Source: Oscillatoriales cyanobacterium M59_W2019_021
Lineage (GTDB): Bacteria; Cyanobacteriota; Cyanobacteriia; Cyanobacteriales; Geitlerinemataceae
Length of the DNA stretch: 46,754 nt
NCBI GenBank assembly: GCA_015295945.1
Contig: DVED01000202.1
Coordinates: 1 to 46,754 of the forward strand
Reading direction: 5' to 3'
Below, one piece after another: positions 1 to 9,002 of the stretch. The position numbers and the translations under genes were made by a program. The notes beneath the pieces are model-generated. The model made no database searches, was not told the DNA's origin, and saw nothing but the letters and a program-made list of their open reading frames with translations. The first letter of the stretch is position 1, and every line of letters starts with the position of its first letter.

Positions 1-22
1 ATCTTTTTATTACAAAAAAATT

Positions 23-57
23 GGCGATCGTCATCATTTTATCAGATAACGATCGCC
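23..57 (-). terminator. Rho-independent terminator, minus strand
   Basis: Read on the minus strand, GGCGATCGT and ACGATCGCC form a perfect 9-bp stem around a 17-nt loop and are followed directly by AATTTTTTTG. This is the expected form of an intrinsic terminator for leftward transcription. The nearest upstream leftward gene is the FAD monooxygenase, whose stop lies about 220 nt away. The stem is also HIP1-like (CGATCG), so part of the symmetry may simply reflect that abundant palindrome. Confidence 0.6.
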
Positions 58-258
58 ATTTCTTTGGGCAATTGACCTTGAAAATGAAACAGCCCTGCCT
101 GCTTCCCCTGCTCATCTCCACCGAAAACTGTCTTATCCCGTACTGACGTTAAAATTAGTTGCCGGGGCGGGTTTCTAGTCCAGATTGTCGGTTAAGTCCG
201 ATCGAACTCTCGCTAAACCTGCCCCTACCGATCGCTGTTTCCTCACCTTCCTGCCTTA

Positions 259-277
259 ACTTATTACTTATTACTTA
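259..277. repeat. ACTTATT heptamer short tandem repeat
   Basis: Two full ACTTATT units plus a partial third lie at the 3' end of the leftward FAD monooxygenase gene. The TTA at 275-277 inside the repeat supplies that gene's TAA stop codon. The same heptamer recurs at 13637-13671 and, in the opposite orientation, at 31840-31860. Confidence 0.8.
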
Positions 278-1504
278 AAGTTGAGGATAAACCCGGCGGA
301 TACCAAACCCAATCAAGTTGGCGGGAACATCTCGTAAAACGGGCAAGCGGAGAAAGGCGGGGGGACTTAAAGTTCGATCGCCATCGAGTGCTGTAGCGAT
401 GATGCGCTTTTGGATGAACGTTTGGGCGGTTTGGATGACGCGGGTGGGCAATTCGCGCTGGCGTTGAACTTTGGCTAAGTCAGCAACGGTGAGACGATCG
501 CCCTTTAAGGGTGCGGCGAGGACGTTGGCGGCGACAACAGCATCTTGGATGGCATAGTTAATCCCCACGCCGCCGACGGGGGACATGATGTGCGCCGCAT
601 CGCCGATCAGCAACAATCCGGGACAATACCAGCGGGTGAGGCGATCGGATTTCACCGATAAGAGGGAAATCTGCGACCAATCTTGGAGTTCGTCGGTGCG
701 ATCGGCAAATTCCGGCGCTAATTCGGCGATCGATGCTCGCAACCCTTCAATCCCGGCATCTCGCAACGCTTGGTAGCTGCCTTTGACGATGACGTAACCC
801 AATTGCCAGTAGTCGCGGCGATCGATAATGGCTAGCAAGCGTCCCCCCCGAGCTCGTGCCAACAATCCCACCCCTTCAGGATCGTCCGCCTGACGGGACA
901 CGCGAAACCACAAGATATCCATCGGTGGCGACGTGGCAACGGCGGTAAACCCGGACAATTGGCGCAAGCGAGAAAATCGACCGTCTGCCCCCACGGTGAG
1001 GGACGATCGCACTTCGTGCCACCCTCCGTGTCCCCGATACCGCACGCCGCAGACTTTGCCGTCTTCCTCCACCAACTCCTGCGCGTTTGCCCCCATCACC
1101 AACTCAAAATGGGGATAGCGTTTGGCTTCGGCAATGATGAATTCGAGAAATTTCACTTGCGGCAACAAGGTAATGTAGGGATATTTCGTCCGCAAGCGGC
1201 TGAAATCTGCCATCGTCACCATCCCCGTTTCCGTCTGGATTTGAATGCGGCGCAACTGGGTATGGGGCAATTCCAGTAAGGGTTCTGCCAATCCCAACCG
1301 TTCCATAATTTCCATCACGGAAGGATGCAACGTATCGCCGCGAAACTCGCGATCGAAATCGCGATGCAATTCCAGCAGCGTTGTGGCAACGCCTTGACGT
1401 GCCAGCAACAGGGCTAAAACCGCTCCCGCCGGACCGCCGCCGACGATGCAGCAAGTGGTGTGTTTCGTGTCGATCGGTGTTTCTGGTGTCGAACGATCGT
1501 TCAT
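275..1504 (-). CDS. FAD-dependent aromatic-ring-type monooxygenase (UbiH/PHBH fold)
   Basis: A flavoprotein hydroxylase of about 409 residues. The N-terminal Rossmann motif GGGPAGA (about residues 22-28) binds the ADP part of FAD. The motif GDAAH followed by PVGGVGIN near residues 300-315 is the second FAD-binding signature of the p-hydroxybenzoate hydroxylase group. The substrate cannot be read from sequence; quinone, aromatic or halogenase-like roles are all possible. I chose the ATG at 1504 because GGAG lies 9 nt upstream on the coding strand. A longer open frame to 1555 would add 17 non-conserved residues. No signal peptide is seen, so it is probably cytosolic or membrane-peripheral. A VOC protein gene lies upstream on the same strand about 200 nt away, separated by two 24-bp repeats, so co-transcription is uncertain. 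The stop codon lies within a heptamer repeat array. Confidence 0.85.
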   Translation of the reverse strand: MNDRSTPETPIDTKHTTCCIVGGGPAGAVLALLLARQGVATTLLELHRDFDREFRGDTLHPSVMEIMERLGLAEPLLELPHTQLRRIQIQTETGMVTMADFSRLRTKYPYITLLPQVKFLEFIIAEAKRYPHFELVMGANAQELVEEDGKVCGVRYRGHGGWHEVRSSLTVGADGRFSRLRQLSGFTAVATSPPMDILWFRVSRQADDPEGVGLLARARGGRLLAIIDRRDYWQLGYVIVKGSYQALRDAGIEGLRASIAELAPEFADRTDELQDWSQISLLSVKSDRLTRWYCPGLLLIGDAAHIMSPVGGVGINYAIQDAVVAANVLAAPLKGDRLTVADLAKVQRQRELPTRVIQTAQTFIQKRIIATALDGDRTLSPPAFLRLPVLRDVPANLIGFGIRRVYPQL

Positions 1505-1623
1505 CGTGCCATCTCCAAAGTTCGGATTGTCGGGTCGGCGAACGGGGGATCTCACAATGCCGATCGGATGGCGAGGAACGTTCGGATGCGTTGCCAGGTG
1601 GGGGTTCGCCTACCCGATCGATC

Positions 1624-1671
1624 GCGTAGCCACTCCAGAGGAGTATCGCGTAGCCACTCCAGAGGAGTATC
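1624..1671. repeat. Two tandem copies of a 24-bp dispersed repeat
   Basis: Two identical head-to-tail 24-bp units, each containing the palindrome ACTCC-AGA-GGAGT, occupy 1624-1647 and 1648-1671. Two near-identical copies sit inside the phosphatase gene at 12613-12660 (opposite orientation), and a diverged copy lies inside the OYE gene at 9013-9036. A weak copy (GACCTAGGAGTATCGCC) is visible near 8385-8401. The unit length is a multiple of three. Confidence 0.85.
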
Positions 1672-1703
1672 GCCAACCCCCAATCCCAATGGTGAAGGAA
1701 TCG

Positions 1704-2177
1704 CTATCCCACGGCAACGGACGCTCGCTCGAAATACGCTTCAATATTTTCCGGTTTGACAAATTCCAGATATTCCGATGCCATGGCTGGGGGCAGCAGT
1801 TCTAATAATAGCCGATTTTCGACCCAGAATTCGACAACGCGAAAGGGCCCGCGATCGCACACTTGCACCCGCCAGCCTTGGCGATCGCCAATTTGGGCGA
1901 TCGTTTCTGCCTCCGTCGGCACGGAAATGGCGGCATGGGTAGCTGTTAGCGAGGACGTACTGGGATTGCGGCTAAAAATTGGCTCGTTTCCCGATGAAGG
2001 GGTCAGTTCGGTTCCCAACGGATAGATTTCAATTAACGAACCGTATTCGTCGCCGGGAACAACCATATGACTGCCGGGATGTGGTGGAAAGGGATAGGCT
2101 TTTCCTTGCCAAATTTCGGCGAGAACGCTAGCAACGCGCTCGGGATTTTTGGCGGAAATTGAAAAATGGTGAATCAC
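1704..2177 (-). CDS. VOC (glyoxalase/bleomycin resistance) family protein
   Basis: A 157-residue protein that opens with IHHFSISAKN, typical of the first strand of a vicinal-oxygen-chelate (VOC) module. It has a second half around residues 80-130 that includes a histidine in the pattern THAAISV and a VEFWVENRLLLELLPP strand-rich end. VOC proteins use metal ligands contributed by paired beta-alpha-beta modules and catalyse isomerisation, ring cleavage or conjugation; the reaction here cannot be assigned. The start codon is GTG at 2175-2177, with GAGGA about 9-13 nt upstream on the coding strand. Its neighbours are an FAD monooxygenase downstream on the same strand and a divergent SulP gene. 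It could be a metal-dependent lyase or a non-catalytic member of the superfamily. Confidence 0.75.
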   Translation of the reverse strand: MIHHFSISAKNPERVASVLAEIWQGKAYPFPPHPGSHMVVPGDEYGSLIEIYPLGTELTPSSGNEPIFSRNPSTSSLTATHAAISVPTEAETIAQIGDRQGWRVQVCDRGPFRVVEFWVENRLLLELLPPAMASEYLEFVKPENIEAYFERASVAVG

Positions 2178-2579
2178 GATCGTTTTTCCTCAAACTCAAC
2201 TCTATTTTAATGTCTTAAAAAGTTAACTCAATCGTAGCGAATTGATTTCTCTGTCAGGGGTTTTTCTTATGAAAAATTTATAAAATGTCCGATCTGTGGT
2301 AGTCTGTGGGACGAGCAAAAACGGAACGAGAATTGAAGACGAATGTACGGGGGTTGGATGGCATTCCTTCGTCCATTGAAAGGAGGGGAGATTCCACTGC
2401 GGTTCGGGTGAGGAAACGGTTCTCCTGTCCTAACCCCTCGTTTGACGAACGAATTGCCCTTCGAGATCGCGAATCCAGGCAACTCGATCGCCCAACAATC
2501 GTTGGCACATACGACTGCCAGGGGAAAAATGGTATCAATTCATTCTCGCTCCCAAAAACCATCAATAATGGGAGGTCAC
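2178..2579. other. Intergenic region with a long candidate leader hairpin
   Basis: This roughly 400-nt divergent spacer lies between the leftward VOC gene and the rightward SulP gene. It must contain both promoters. An AT-rich TATAAAAT-like box lies near 2277. Further in, AGGAGGGGAGA (2381-2391) can pair with TCTCCTGTCCT (2421-2431) with one G-G mismatch and one G-U pair, leaving a 29-nt loop. This would form a hairpin in the SulP mRNA leader if transcription starts upstream of it. Open frames crossing this region are not convincing as proteins. Confidence 0.4.
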
Positions 2580-4058
2580 GTGAATACAGCAATTTTGAGA
2601 AGAGAGTGGTTTTTTAATACCCGTAAAGATATTCTGGCGGGAATGGTGGTCGCTTTGGCGCTAATTCCAGAGGCGATTGCTTTTTCCATTATTGCGGGTG
2701 TCGATCCTAAAGTGGGGTTGTATGCTTCCTTTTGTATTGCCGTGACCACCGCAATATGTGGCGGACGACCGGGTTTGATTTCTGCGGCTACGGGTGCGAT
2801 GGCACTCTTGATGATTTCCCTCGTGAAAGACTACGGACTGCAATACTTATTTGCAGCAACCATTCTCACGGGAATTTTGCAAATTATTTTTGGTTGGCTC
2901 AAATTAGGTCGCCAAATGAAGTACGTTCCCCGTGCCGTCACCATTGGATTTGTCAATGCCTTGGCAATCTTGATTTTTATGGCGCAATTGCCGCAACTGA
3001 CCAACGTTCCATCGATGGTTTACGTCATGGTGGCTGTGGGTTTGGGAATTATTTATCTATTACCCAGAATCACCAAAGCCGTACCGTCTCCGTTAGTTGC
3101 GATTGTCGTCTTAACTGTAGTTTCGATCGCGAGTAATTTAGAGGTGCCGACAGTTGGAGATATGGGAGAATTGCCAACCGCTTTACCCGTGTTTCAACTC
3201 CCCAACGTACCGTTCAATTTGGAGACTTTTCAGATTATTTTTCCTTATGCCATTACAATGGCGATCGTCGGATTGCTAGAATCGCTGTTAACCGCATCGC
3301 TCTTAGACGAACTCACTGACACTTCCAGCAATAAAAATAGAGAAGCCAAAGGTCAAGGCATTGCGAATATTATTACCGGATGTTTTGGCGGCATGGCAGG
3401 ATGCGCCATGATCGGACAGTCGGTGATTAATATTCAGTCTGGGGGTCGAGGTCGCCTTTCGACATTGTGTGCCGGAGTTTGGTTGCTCTTTTTTATTTTA
3501 GTTTTGGGAGATTGGGTACGGCAAATTCCCATGGCATCCCTGGTTGCCGTCATGATTATGGTGTCGATCGGTACGTTTAGTTGGTCTTCGATCCGCAATA
3601 TCCCTCGCATTCCCCGCAGCGAAACAGCAGTAATGGTGACCACGGTTTTAATTACTGTATTTACCCATAATTTGGCGATCGGCGTGGTGGCTGGAATTGC
3701 GCTGAGTACGGTCTTTTTCTCGCGCAAAATTGCCAAGCTGGTTTTTGTCGATACCGTTTTGAGTCCCGATCAAACCCATCGAACTTATAGCATTTCCGGA
3801 CAAATCTTTTTTGTTTCAGTCGATGATTTTCTCGAGTCTTTCGACTTTAAAGAAGAACTGGAAAAAGTTACCCTGAATTTGACGCACGCTCATATTTGGG
3901 ATCAATCCGCCGTGGCAGCGATCGATAAAGTCGTTCTCAAGTTTCGTCGCAATGGAGCAGAGGTCGATCTCGTCGGCTTAAATGAAGCCAGTTCGACGCT
4001 GATGCAAAAGTTAGCCGTTCACGATAAACCCGAATCGCAAAATAGTTTGTCTCACTAA
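2580..4058 (+). CDS. SulP family anion transporter with C-terminal STAS domain
   Basis: A membrane transporter of about 492 residues. The hydrophobic core has 10 or more membrane segments and carries the SulP N-terminal signature ([19 protein letters not shown] and PKVGLYASF). The last 100 residues form a STAS domain ([10 protein letters not shown]... [11 protein letters not shown]). SulP proteins move sulfate, bicarbonate or related anions, often with sodium; the substrate here is not decided by sequence. The frame opens upstream, so the start is ambiguous. GTG at 2580 has GGAGG four bases upstream and puts the N-terminus at the usual place. ATG at 2568 and ATG at 2529 (preceded by AGGGG) are alternatives. 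The gene is followed after 9 nt by a tandem universal stress protein, and the pair is almost certainly one operon. Confidence 0.9.
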   Translation: MNTAILRREWFFNTRKDILAGMVVALALIPEAIAFSIIAGVDPKVGLYASFCIAVTTAICGGRPGLISAATGAMALLMISLVKDYGLQYLFAATILTGILQIIFGWLKLGRQMKYVPRAVTIGFVNALAILIFMAQLPQLTNVPSMVYVMVAVGLGIIYLLPRITKAVPSPLVAIVVLTVVSIASNLEVPTVGDMGELPTALPVFQLPNVPFNLETFQIIFPYAITMAIVGLLESLLTASLLDELTDTSSNKNREAKGQGIANIITGCFGGMAGCAMIGQSVINIQSGGRGRLSTLCAGVWLLFFILVLGDWVRQIPMASLVAVMIMVSIGTFSWSSIRNIPRIPRSETAVMVTTVLITVFTHNLAIGVVAGIALSTVFFSRKIAKLVFVDTVLSPDQTHRTYSISGQIFFVSVDDFLESFDFKEELEKVTLNLTHAHIWDQSAVAAIDKVVLKFRRNGAEVDLVGLNEASSTLMQKLAVHDKPESQNSLSH

Positions 4059-4067
4059 ATCACCTCC

Positions 4068-4928
4068 ATGAAACGAATTCTAGTTTGTACCGACGGTTCG
4101 ATTTTTTCTCAAAGTAGTTATCGCTATGCGGCTTGGCTGGCTCGCCGTTTGAACGCTGGCGTCGATGTGCTTCACGTTACGGATATTCGCGGTCAACAAG
4201 CCATTTTAACGGATAACCTCAGCGGAACGCTGGGATTGGATGCTTCGCGAGAATTGCTCGATCGCCTCGTTGAAGTCGAACACGAAAAAGCCAGAATCGC
4301 ACATCAAAAATCGAAACTCATTCTGGAAAATGCCGCTCGATTTTTTGAGAGCAAAAAAATTCCCTTTCAAACGATTCACGAAACTGGATTTTTGGTCGAT
4401 ATTTTTCATCAGTTTGAAGAAAAAGCCGATGCGATCGTCCTAGGTAAACGGGGAGAAAACGCACAATTTGCCTCGGGACATTTGGGGGCGAACCTCGATC
4501 GTATCGTCCGAGCGAGTCACAAACCCTGCTGGATGAGTTCCCGCGAATTTCAGCCGATCGATCGGATCTTGCTGGCTTACGATGGCAGTTCCAGCAGTCA
4601 AAAAATGCTGCGATTTATGATGGATTCTTCAGTTTTTAAAGGCTTGGAACTCCATATCTTAAAAGTTACCCAAAATCCCGAGGACGAGTCGGCGATCGCC
4701 TGTTTGGAAGCCGCCGAAACCCAAGCTCGATCGGCAGGATTCGATCCGATCTGTTGTTTGCTAGAAGGTCATCCAGAAACGGCGATCGGGACTTATATCG
4801 AAGAACGCAACATTAACTTACTGTTAATGGGGGCTTACGGACACAGCCGCATTCGACATTTAATCGTCGGGAGTACCACCCTTCAAATGTTACGCAGCAG
4901 TCACGTTCCGGTCTTTCTATTTCGGTAA
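4068..4928 (+). CDS. Tandem universal stress protein (UspA) domain protein
   Basis: A 286-residue cytosolic protein with two UspA folds. The first begins MKRILVCTDGS; the second begins at about residue 163 with DRILLAYDGSSSS. The second domain keeps the ATP-binding pattern G-2x-G-9x-GS (GAYG...VGS), while the first has a degenerate version (GKRG...LGA). This suggests that one nucleotide site remains. Two-domain Usp proteins are often encoded next to ion transporters. The start is only 9 nt after the SulP stop, so translation is likely coupled and a role in sensing energy state for that transporter is a reasonable inference. It is not proven by sequence. Nothing is truncated. Confidence 0.92.
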   Translation: MKRILVCTDGSIFSQSSYRYAAWLARRLNAGVDVLHVTDIRGQQAILTDNLSGTLGLDASRELLDRLVEVEHEKARIAHQKSKLILENAARFFESKKIPFQTIHETGFLVDIFHQFEEKADAIVLGKRGENAQFASGHLGANLDRIVRASHKPCWMSSREFQPIDRILLAYDGSSSSQKMLRFMMDSSVFKGLELHILKVTQNPEDESAIACLEAAETQARSAGFDPICCLLEGHPETAIGTYIEERNINLLLMGAYGHSRIRHLIVGSTTLQMLRSSHVPVFLFR

Positions 4929-4991
4929 TCGATCGCCTTGGCTCTCCCAACACTTTGGGGTCAAATGTATATTATGTAACAAACTTCGGGT

Positions 4992-5058
4992 GGTGGGTTA
5001 CGGCACGGATTCAAACGGATTGGTTTTTCCGATCGATCGTACCCGTGCCTAACCCACC
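4992..5058. repeat. Inverted repeat, probable non-coding mobile-type element
   Basis: GGTGGGTTACGGCACGG at 4992-5008 is matched in inverse orientation by CCGTGCC-TAACCCACC at 5043-5058, with one unpaired base, around a 34-nt centre. Further TAACCCA words follow at 5085 and 5131. Sequences of this GTGGGTTA/TAACCCAC type are commonly dispersed in cyanobacterial genomes. It lies in the 283-nt gap between the convergent Usp and desaturase genes and could also act as a transcription stop. Confidence 0.55.
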
Positions 5059-5211
5059 CTACGAAACTCGACCATCTTTTGGGCTAACCCACAAAGTTTA
5101 TGCAAATGCTACGCCCGATTGCCTTGTCCTAACCCATGTGGCGATTGCTATATTGCGTAGGAACGCAAACCTTGCGCCCTAGATTGGTAGACCACATTGA
5201 GGGATTTGATA

Positions 5212-6768
5212 TTAGAGTTGAGGCATAATTTCTGACTGAATTTGCCGCACGGCAGTCAGTGCCGAATAACTCACCCCCGCCGTGCCTTCTCCGGGATGGG
5301 TGGAATCGCCCACTAACCAGAGGTTGGGCAACGGGGTGCGGTTGGCAAAGCCAAACGGTCCGAAGGTGGAAATCCGCTGTCCGATGCCGCCAACCACACC
5401 GCGATCGCGTCCGGTAAACTGTTGAAAGGTGCGGGGCGTTGCCGCTTCGACGTGGACGATCGTTTCTGGGGTTAAATGGAAATAGTCCCCGAGGCGGGAA
5501 ACGGCTTCCTGGGTGTACTCCTGCTTCAGAGCTTCGTAGTCCCGGCAGTTCCACCACTGGCGGGGATCGGTGAAGGAGGAGGCGATAATCGTGGCTTTGC
5601 CTTGGGGGGCGCGTCCGTCTCCCGGTTGGCTGACGGAGACGAACAGGGAATTGTTCTCGCCAATGGGTCCGGTGGCGTTGTAGAGAAATTGTAGGTGGGG
5701 GGGACAGTTGGCGGGAATTGCCGCTTCCTCCACGCCTAAATAGACGACAAACGCGCCCGATGCGTCTGGGAGTTTCTCCACCCGATGTTTGTACCCTCGC
5801 ATCGGCAACGGCAATCCTGACGAACGTTTCCCTTCCCCTTCCAACAATTGCACCAAGTTCTGCACGGTAACGTTGGCGACAACGATATCGGCGGATTCCG
5901 TCCAAACTTCGTCGGTTTTCAGGTTGCGAATTTTCACTCCCGTGACTTTGCCGCCTTGGGTGTCGATATTTTCGACAGCGTGGCGCATTAATAACTTGCC
6001 GCCATCTCGTTTTAAAGCAGAAACCAGGCGATCGCTCAACACCTGCATACTGCCTTTGAGGTGATACAATCCCATCGGGGCTTGGGAAATGCCCAACGCC
6101 GTCGCCGCGTACAGTAGTGCCGTTTCTTCGGCGTCTACTTGAGAATACAGCTTCAGTTGCAAATCGAGAAAGGTTCGCAGGCGATCGTCTCCATCCAATT
6201 TAAACCAACGCAAGGCATCCCCCACCGTCCAATAGGTAAAGGGAACGGTGAACAGGGTATCCGGACGAACGGCGCGAACCAGTTGCCACATATCCCACAG
6301 ATTGCGCGGCGGCAATACCGGATCGCGCTGTTGAAAGGCGAAGCTGTAGCGAAATAACTTGCCCATCAGTTGCCAAAAGGGTTCGCTGCCGGGAAACTGG
6401 CGCTGCCGTTCTGCTTGCCATTTGTGCGGATCGCGCCAGACGTTAATCGGTTCGGTTTCGCCGGGTAAATAGACCGCACACGCCGGATCGCAGAAGGTGG
6501 CTTCGGGAAGGTCGATTTCCAATTCTGAGAAGATGCGGTGGTGGATGCCACCCGCTTCTAAACCAGCGACTTGGGTTGCCCCAACATCGAAGGTAAAGCC
6601 CCGCCGTTGGAAGGTGGAGGCGCACCCGCCGGGAACGATCGCCCGATCGAGCGTTAAAACCGAATACCCCCGACGGGCGAGTAATGCCGCTGTCGTTAAT
6701 CCCCCAATCCCCGCACCGATGACGATCGCGCGGGTGGGGCGGGTGTCGAAACTGAGACGATCGCGCAT
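5212..6768 (-). CDS. crtD: C-3',4' carotenoid desaturase, CrtD type
   Basis: A 518-residue FAD-dependent carotenoid desaturase/isomerase. The N-terminus carries the dinucleotide-binding motif GAGIGGL (residues 18-24), followed by the family signature PGGCASTF and FDVGATQVAG. Near the C-terminus, NLWLVGDSTHPGEG and AGVSYSALT form the closing FAD-contact motif. Within this superfamily (CrtI, CrtISO, CrtO, CrtD) the sequence best resembles my recollection of cyanobacterial CrtD, which acts on monocyclic carotenoids in myxoxanthophyll synthesis. CrtISO is the main alternative. The family acts at the membrane surface on lipid-soluble carotenes. It is monocistronic, with about 230 nt of upstream sequence shared with the divergent M16 peptidase gene. 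ATG at 6766-6768 is the first in-frame start and gives a normal length. Confidence 0.8.
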   Translation of the reverse strand: MRDRLSFDTRPTRAIVIGAGIGGLTTAALLARRGYSVLTLDRAIVPGGCASTFQRRGFTFDVGATQVAGLEAGGIHHRIFSELEIDLPEATFCDPACAVYLPGETEPINVWRDPHKWQAERQRQFPGSEPFWQLMGKLFRYSFAFQQRDPVLPPRNLWDMWQLVRAVRPDTLFTVPFTYWTVGDALRWFKLDGDDRLRTFLDLQLKLYSQVDAEETALLYAATALGISQAPMGLYHLKGSMQVLSDRLVSALKRDGGKLLMRHAVENIDTQGGKVTGVKIRNLKTDEVWTESADIVVANVTVQNLVQLLEGEGKRSSGLPLPMRGYKHRVEKLPDASGAFVVYLGVEEAAIPANCPPHLQFLYNATGPIGENNSLFVSVSQPGDGRAPQGKATIIASSFTDPRQWWNCRDYEALKQEYTQEAVSRLGDYFHLTPETIVHVEAATPRTFQQFTGRDRGVVGGIGQRISTFGPFGFANRTPLPNLWLVGDSTHPGEGTAGVSYSALTAVRQIQSEIMPQL

Positions 6769-7002
6769 AAATTCTTATTTACTTTACATATCTTAATACT
6801 TATCGTATCTTAAAATAAAACAAGAATAAATATCGATATCGATCGCAACGCGGGTTCTTGGGGAGTGGCTAGTCGCTAGCAACTAGTGACAAAAAACTGA
6901 TAACGGGTCACTGTCTTTTTCCCCTCCTCCCCCGGTTTCTACCCTCTGCCTTAAAATTCCCACCTAGTCGCGAAAACCCAGCCCCTTACACTTAACGATC
7001 GC

Positions 7003-8313
7003 ATGACTTTTACCCTGCTTTCTCGATCTGCCGCTACAACTCTCAACTCCCCGACGATTCAGCATTTTCCCCAAGGTTTTACCATCATTGCCGAGCAAGT
7101 TCCCGTGGAAGCGGTGAATTTGAGCTTGTGGGCGAATGTGGGATCGGCAGTGGAACCCGATCGCATCAACGGGATGGCGCACTTCTTGGAGCATATGGTG
7201 TTTAAAGGCACCGATCGTTTGGAAATCGGCGAATTCGAGCGGGCGATCGAAGAACGAGGCGCCATCACCAATGCCGCCACCAGCCAAGATTACACCCACT
7301 ACTACATCACCACTGCCCCCAAAGACTTCGCTGCCCTCGCCCCCCTACAATTGGACGTGGTGTTCAATCCCCGCATCGACGAAGACGCTTTCGAGCGAGA
7401 AAAATCGGTGGTCTTAGAAGAAATCCGCCGATCGCAAGACAGTCCCCAACGCCGCAGCTTCCAACGGGCGATGGAGGTGGCATTTGAAGCGCTCCCCTAC
7501 CGCCGTCCCGTTTTGGGTTCCGTCGAGGCGATCGAAGCCCTCAGCGCCCAGCAAATGCGGGATTTCCACGGAACCTGGTATCAACCGAGTGCCATGACTG
7601 CCGTGGCGGTGGGCAATCTCCCCGTAGAGGAGTTAATCGATACGGTGGCGTCCTCCTTTCTAGATGTTGCGGGCGACAGCTTTTCCACCGCCGCCCCCCG
7701 TTTTTCCATTCCTCAATTCGGTTCTGCCAACCCGGAACCCGCCTTCGGCGAAATCATCCGCCGCGAGTATGTCGATGAAAGCATACAACAAGCGCGGTTA
7801 GTGATGATGTGGCGGGTTCCCGGTATGATGCAACTCGAAAAAACCTATGCCTTGGATGTCTTAGCCGCGATTCTGGGCAAAGGACGCACGGGACGCCTGA
7901 TTCGCCAATTGCGGGAAGAAGAAGGGTTGGTGTCCCACATCGGCGCCGGAAATATGAGCCAACGCTTGCAAGGGATTTTCCAAGTTTCGGCGCAGTTACC
8001 GACAGAAAATATCGCCACGGTAGAAGCCAAAATCCTCGATCGCATTCGTGCCTTGCAAACTGCCCCCGTTCTGGAATCGGAACTCGCCCGGATTCGGACG
8101 CAAGTTGCCAATCGGTTTATTTTCGGCAACGAAACCCCGAGCGATCGCGCCAATTTGTACGGTTATTTTAACGCCACTGTCGGCGATTTAAATCCGGCGA
8201 TCGACTATCCCCAAACCATTCAAAGTTTGGACTTAGATGACTTGCAACGCGCGGCGATCGAGTATCTTTCTCCGGAAGCGTACGGCATCGTCATCATTCG
8301 TCCAAAAAATTGA
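7003..8313 (+). CDS. M16 family zinc metallopeptidase
   Basis: A 436-residue member of the pitrilysin/processing-peptidase family. The inverted zinc motif HFLEH occupies residues 60-64. A third ligand Glu lies about 76 residues later in VVLEEI (near 139-140), so the protein keeps the full HxxEH-76x-E set and should be catalytic. The C-terminal half is the non-catalytic M16 repeat (RTGRLIRQLREEEGLVS). Cyanobacteria often carry two linked M16 genes; here only the active type is present. There is no signal peptide, so it probably acts in the cytosol. The start ATG is at 7003. The YjbQ gene follows after about 150 nt that includes a degenerate copy of the dispersed 24-bp repeat, and an operon continuing to OYE is possible. 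Confidence 0.93.
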   Translation: MTFTLLSRSAATTLNSPTIQHFPQGFTIIAEQVPVEAVNLSLWANVGSAVEPDRINGMAHFLEHMVFKGTDRLEIGEFERAIEERGAITNAATSQDYTHYYITTAPKDFAALAPLQLDVVFNPRIDEDAFEREKSVVLEEIRRSQDSPQRRSFQRAMEVAFEALPYRRPVLGSVEAIEALSAQQMRDFHGTWYQPSAMTAVAVGNLPVEELIDTVASSFLDVAGDSFSTAAPRFSIPQFGSANPEPAFGEIIRREYVDESIQQARLVMMWRVPGMMQLEKTYALDVLAAILGKGRTGRLIRQLREEEGLVSHIGAGNMSQRLQGIFQVSAQLPTENIATVEAKILDRIRALQTAPVLESELARIRTQVANRFIFGNETPSDRANLYGYFNATVGDLNPAIDYPQTIQSLDLDDLQRAAIEYLSPEAYGIVIIRPKN

Positions 8314-8459
8314 GACTCTTTGGGTCGGGAGATCGATCGAGATGTGAAATCCCAGGCAAATTGGCAACCGTTCGCGCAGCGACGACCTAGGAGTATCGCC
8401 ACTTCGGACTCGCGTTCGATCCTCGATTTCACCCTCTAAATTCCCGATCGCGCCCACCC

Positions 8460-8912
8460 ATGATAATTCAAAACCACATTCTCCATCTCGAAACCGCACC
8501 GGGTATAGAAATTTATAACCTCACCCCTCAAATTGCCAATTTGCTGGCAGCAACTGCCATTCAAAACGGTCAAGTCTCGGTCTTTTCCCGCCACACGACC
8601 ACCGCACTTGCCATTAATGAATACGAAGAAAGATTGCTCGGGGATCTCAAAGTTTACTTAAAAAAACTCGCGCCGCCGGACGACAAATACTTGCACAACG
8701 ATTTGCACCTGCGCGACGTTCCCCCCGACGAACCAGAAAATGCCCACTCGCACTTGATGGCAATGACGTTGAGTACCAGTGAGGTCATTCCCGTTCTGGA
8801 GGGAAAAATGGCATTAGGAACTTGGCAATCGATCCTCTTTTTCGAGTTAGACGGACCGAGAACGCGCGAAGTTTTAGTGCAGATTTTGGGTGCAGATCCC
8901 ATCCCCTTCTAA
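8460..8912 (+). CDS. yjbQ: YjbQ family protein (UPF0047)
   Basis: A 150-residue single-domain protein. It carries the family signature FSRHTTTALAINEYEERL (residues about 41-58), then the histidine-containing AHSHLMAM and the ending ALGTWQSILFFELDGPR. Escherichia coli YjbQ has weak thiamine-phosphate synthase activity, and the family name in databases reflects this. The natural role is unsettled. The fold is compact, cytosolic and complete, with normal family length. The start ATG at 8460 directly follows the M16 downstream spacer. The OYE gene begins about 90 nt later on the same strand, consistent with a loose gene cluster rather than a defined pathway. Confidence 0.9.
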   Translation: MIIQNHILHLETAPGIEIYNLTPQIANLLAATAIQNGQVSVFSRHTTTALAINEYEERLLGDLKVYLKKLAPPDDKYLHNDLHLRDVPPDEPENAHSHLMAMTLSTSEVIPVLEGKMALGTWQSILFFELDGPRTREVLVQILGADPIPF

Positions 8913-9002
8913 ATATAGGCGATCGGGTTTTGATCGAACCTAAATCTGGCAGAGTGTGGCATAATGCAAGCCGTAAAACCCGGTTGCGGAGAAAATCCGG
9001 AA

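Noticed and set aside
2306-2617. 103-codon frame in the SulP leader region
   Set aside because: It overlaps the SulP start, has no convincing ribosome site, and no family is recognised. The region is better explained as a leader with a hairpin.
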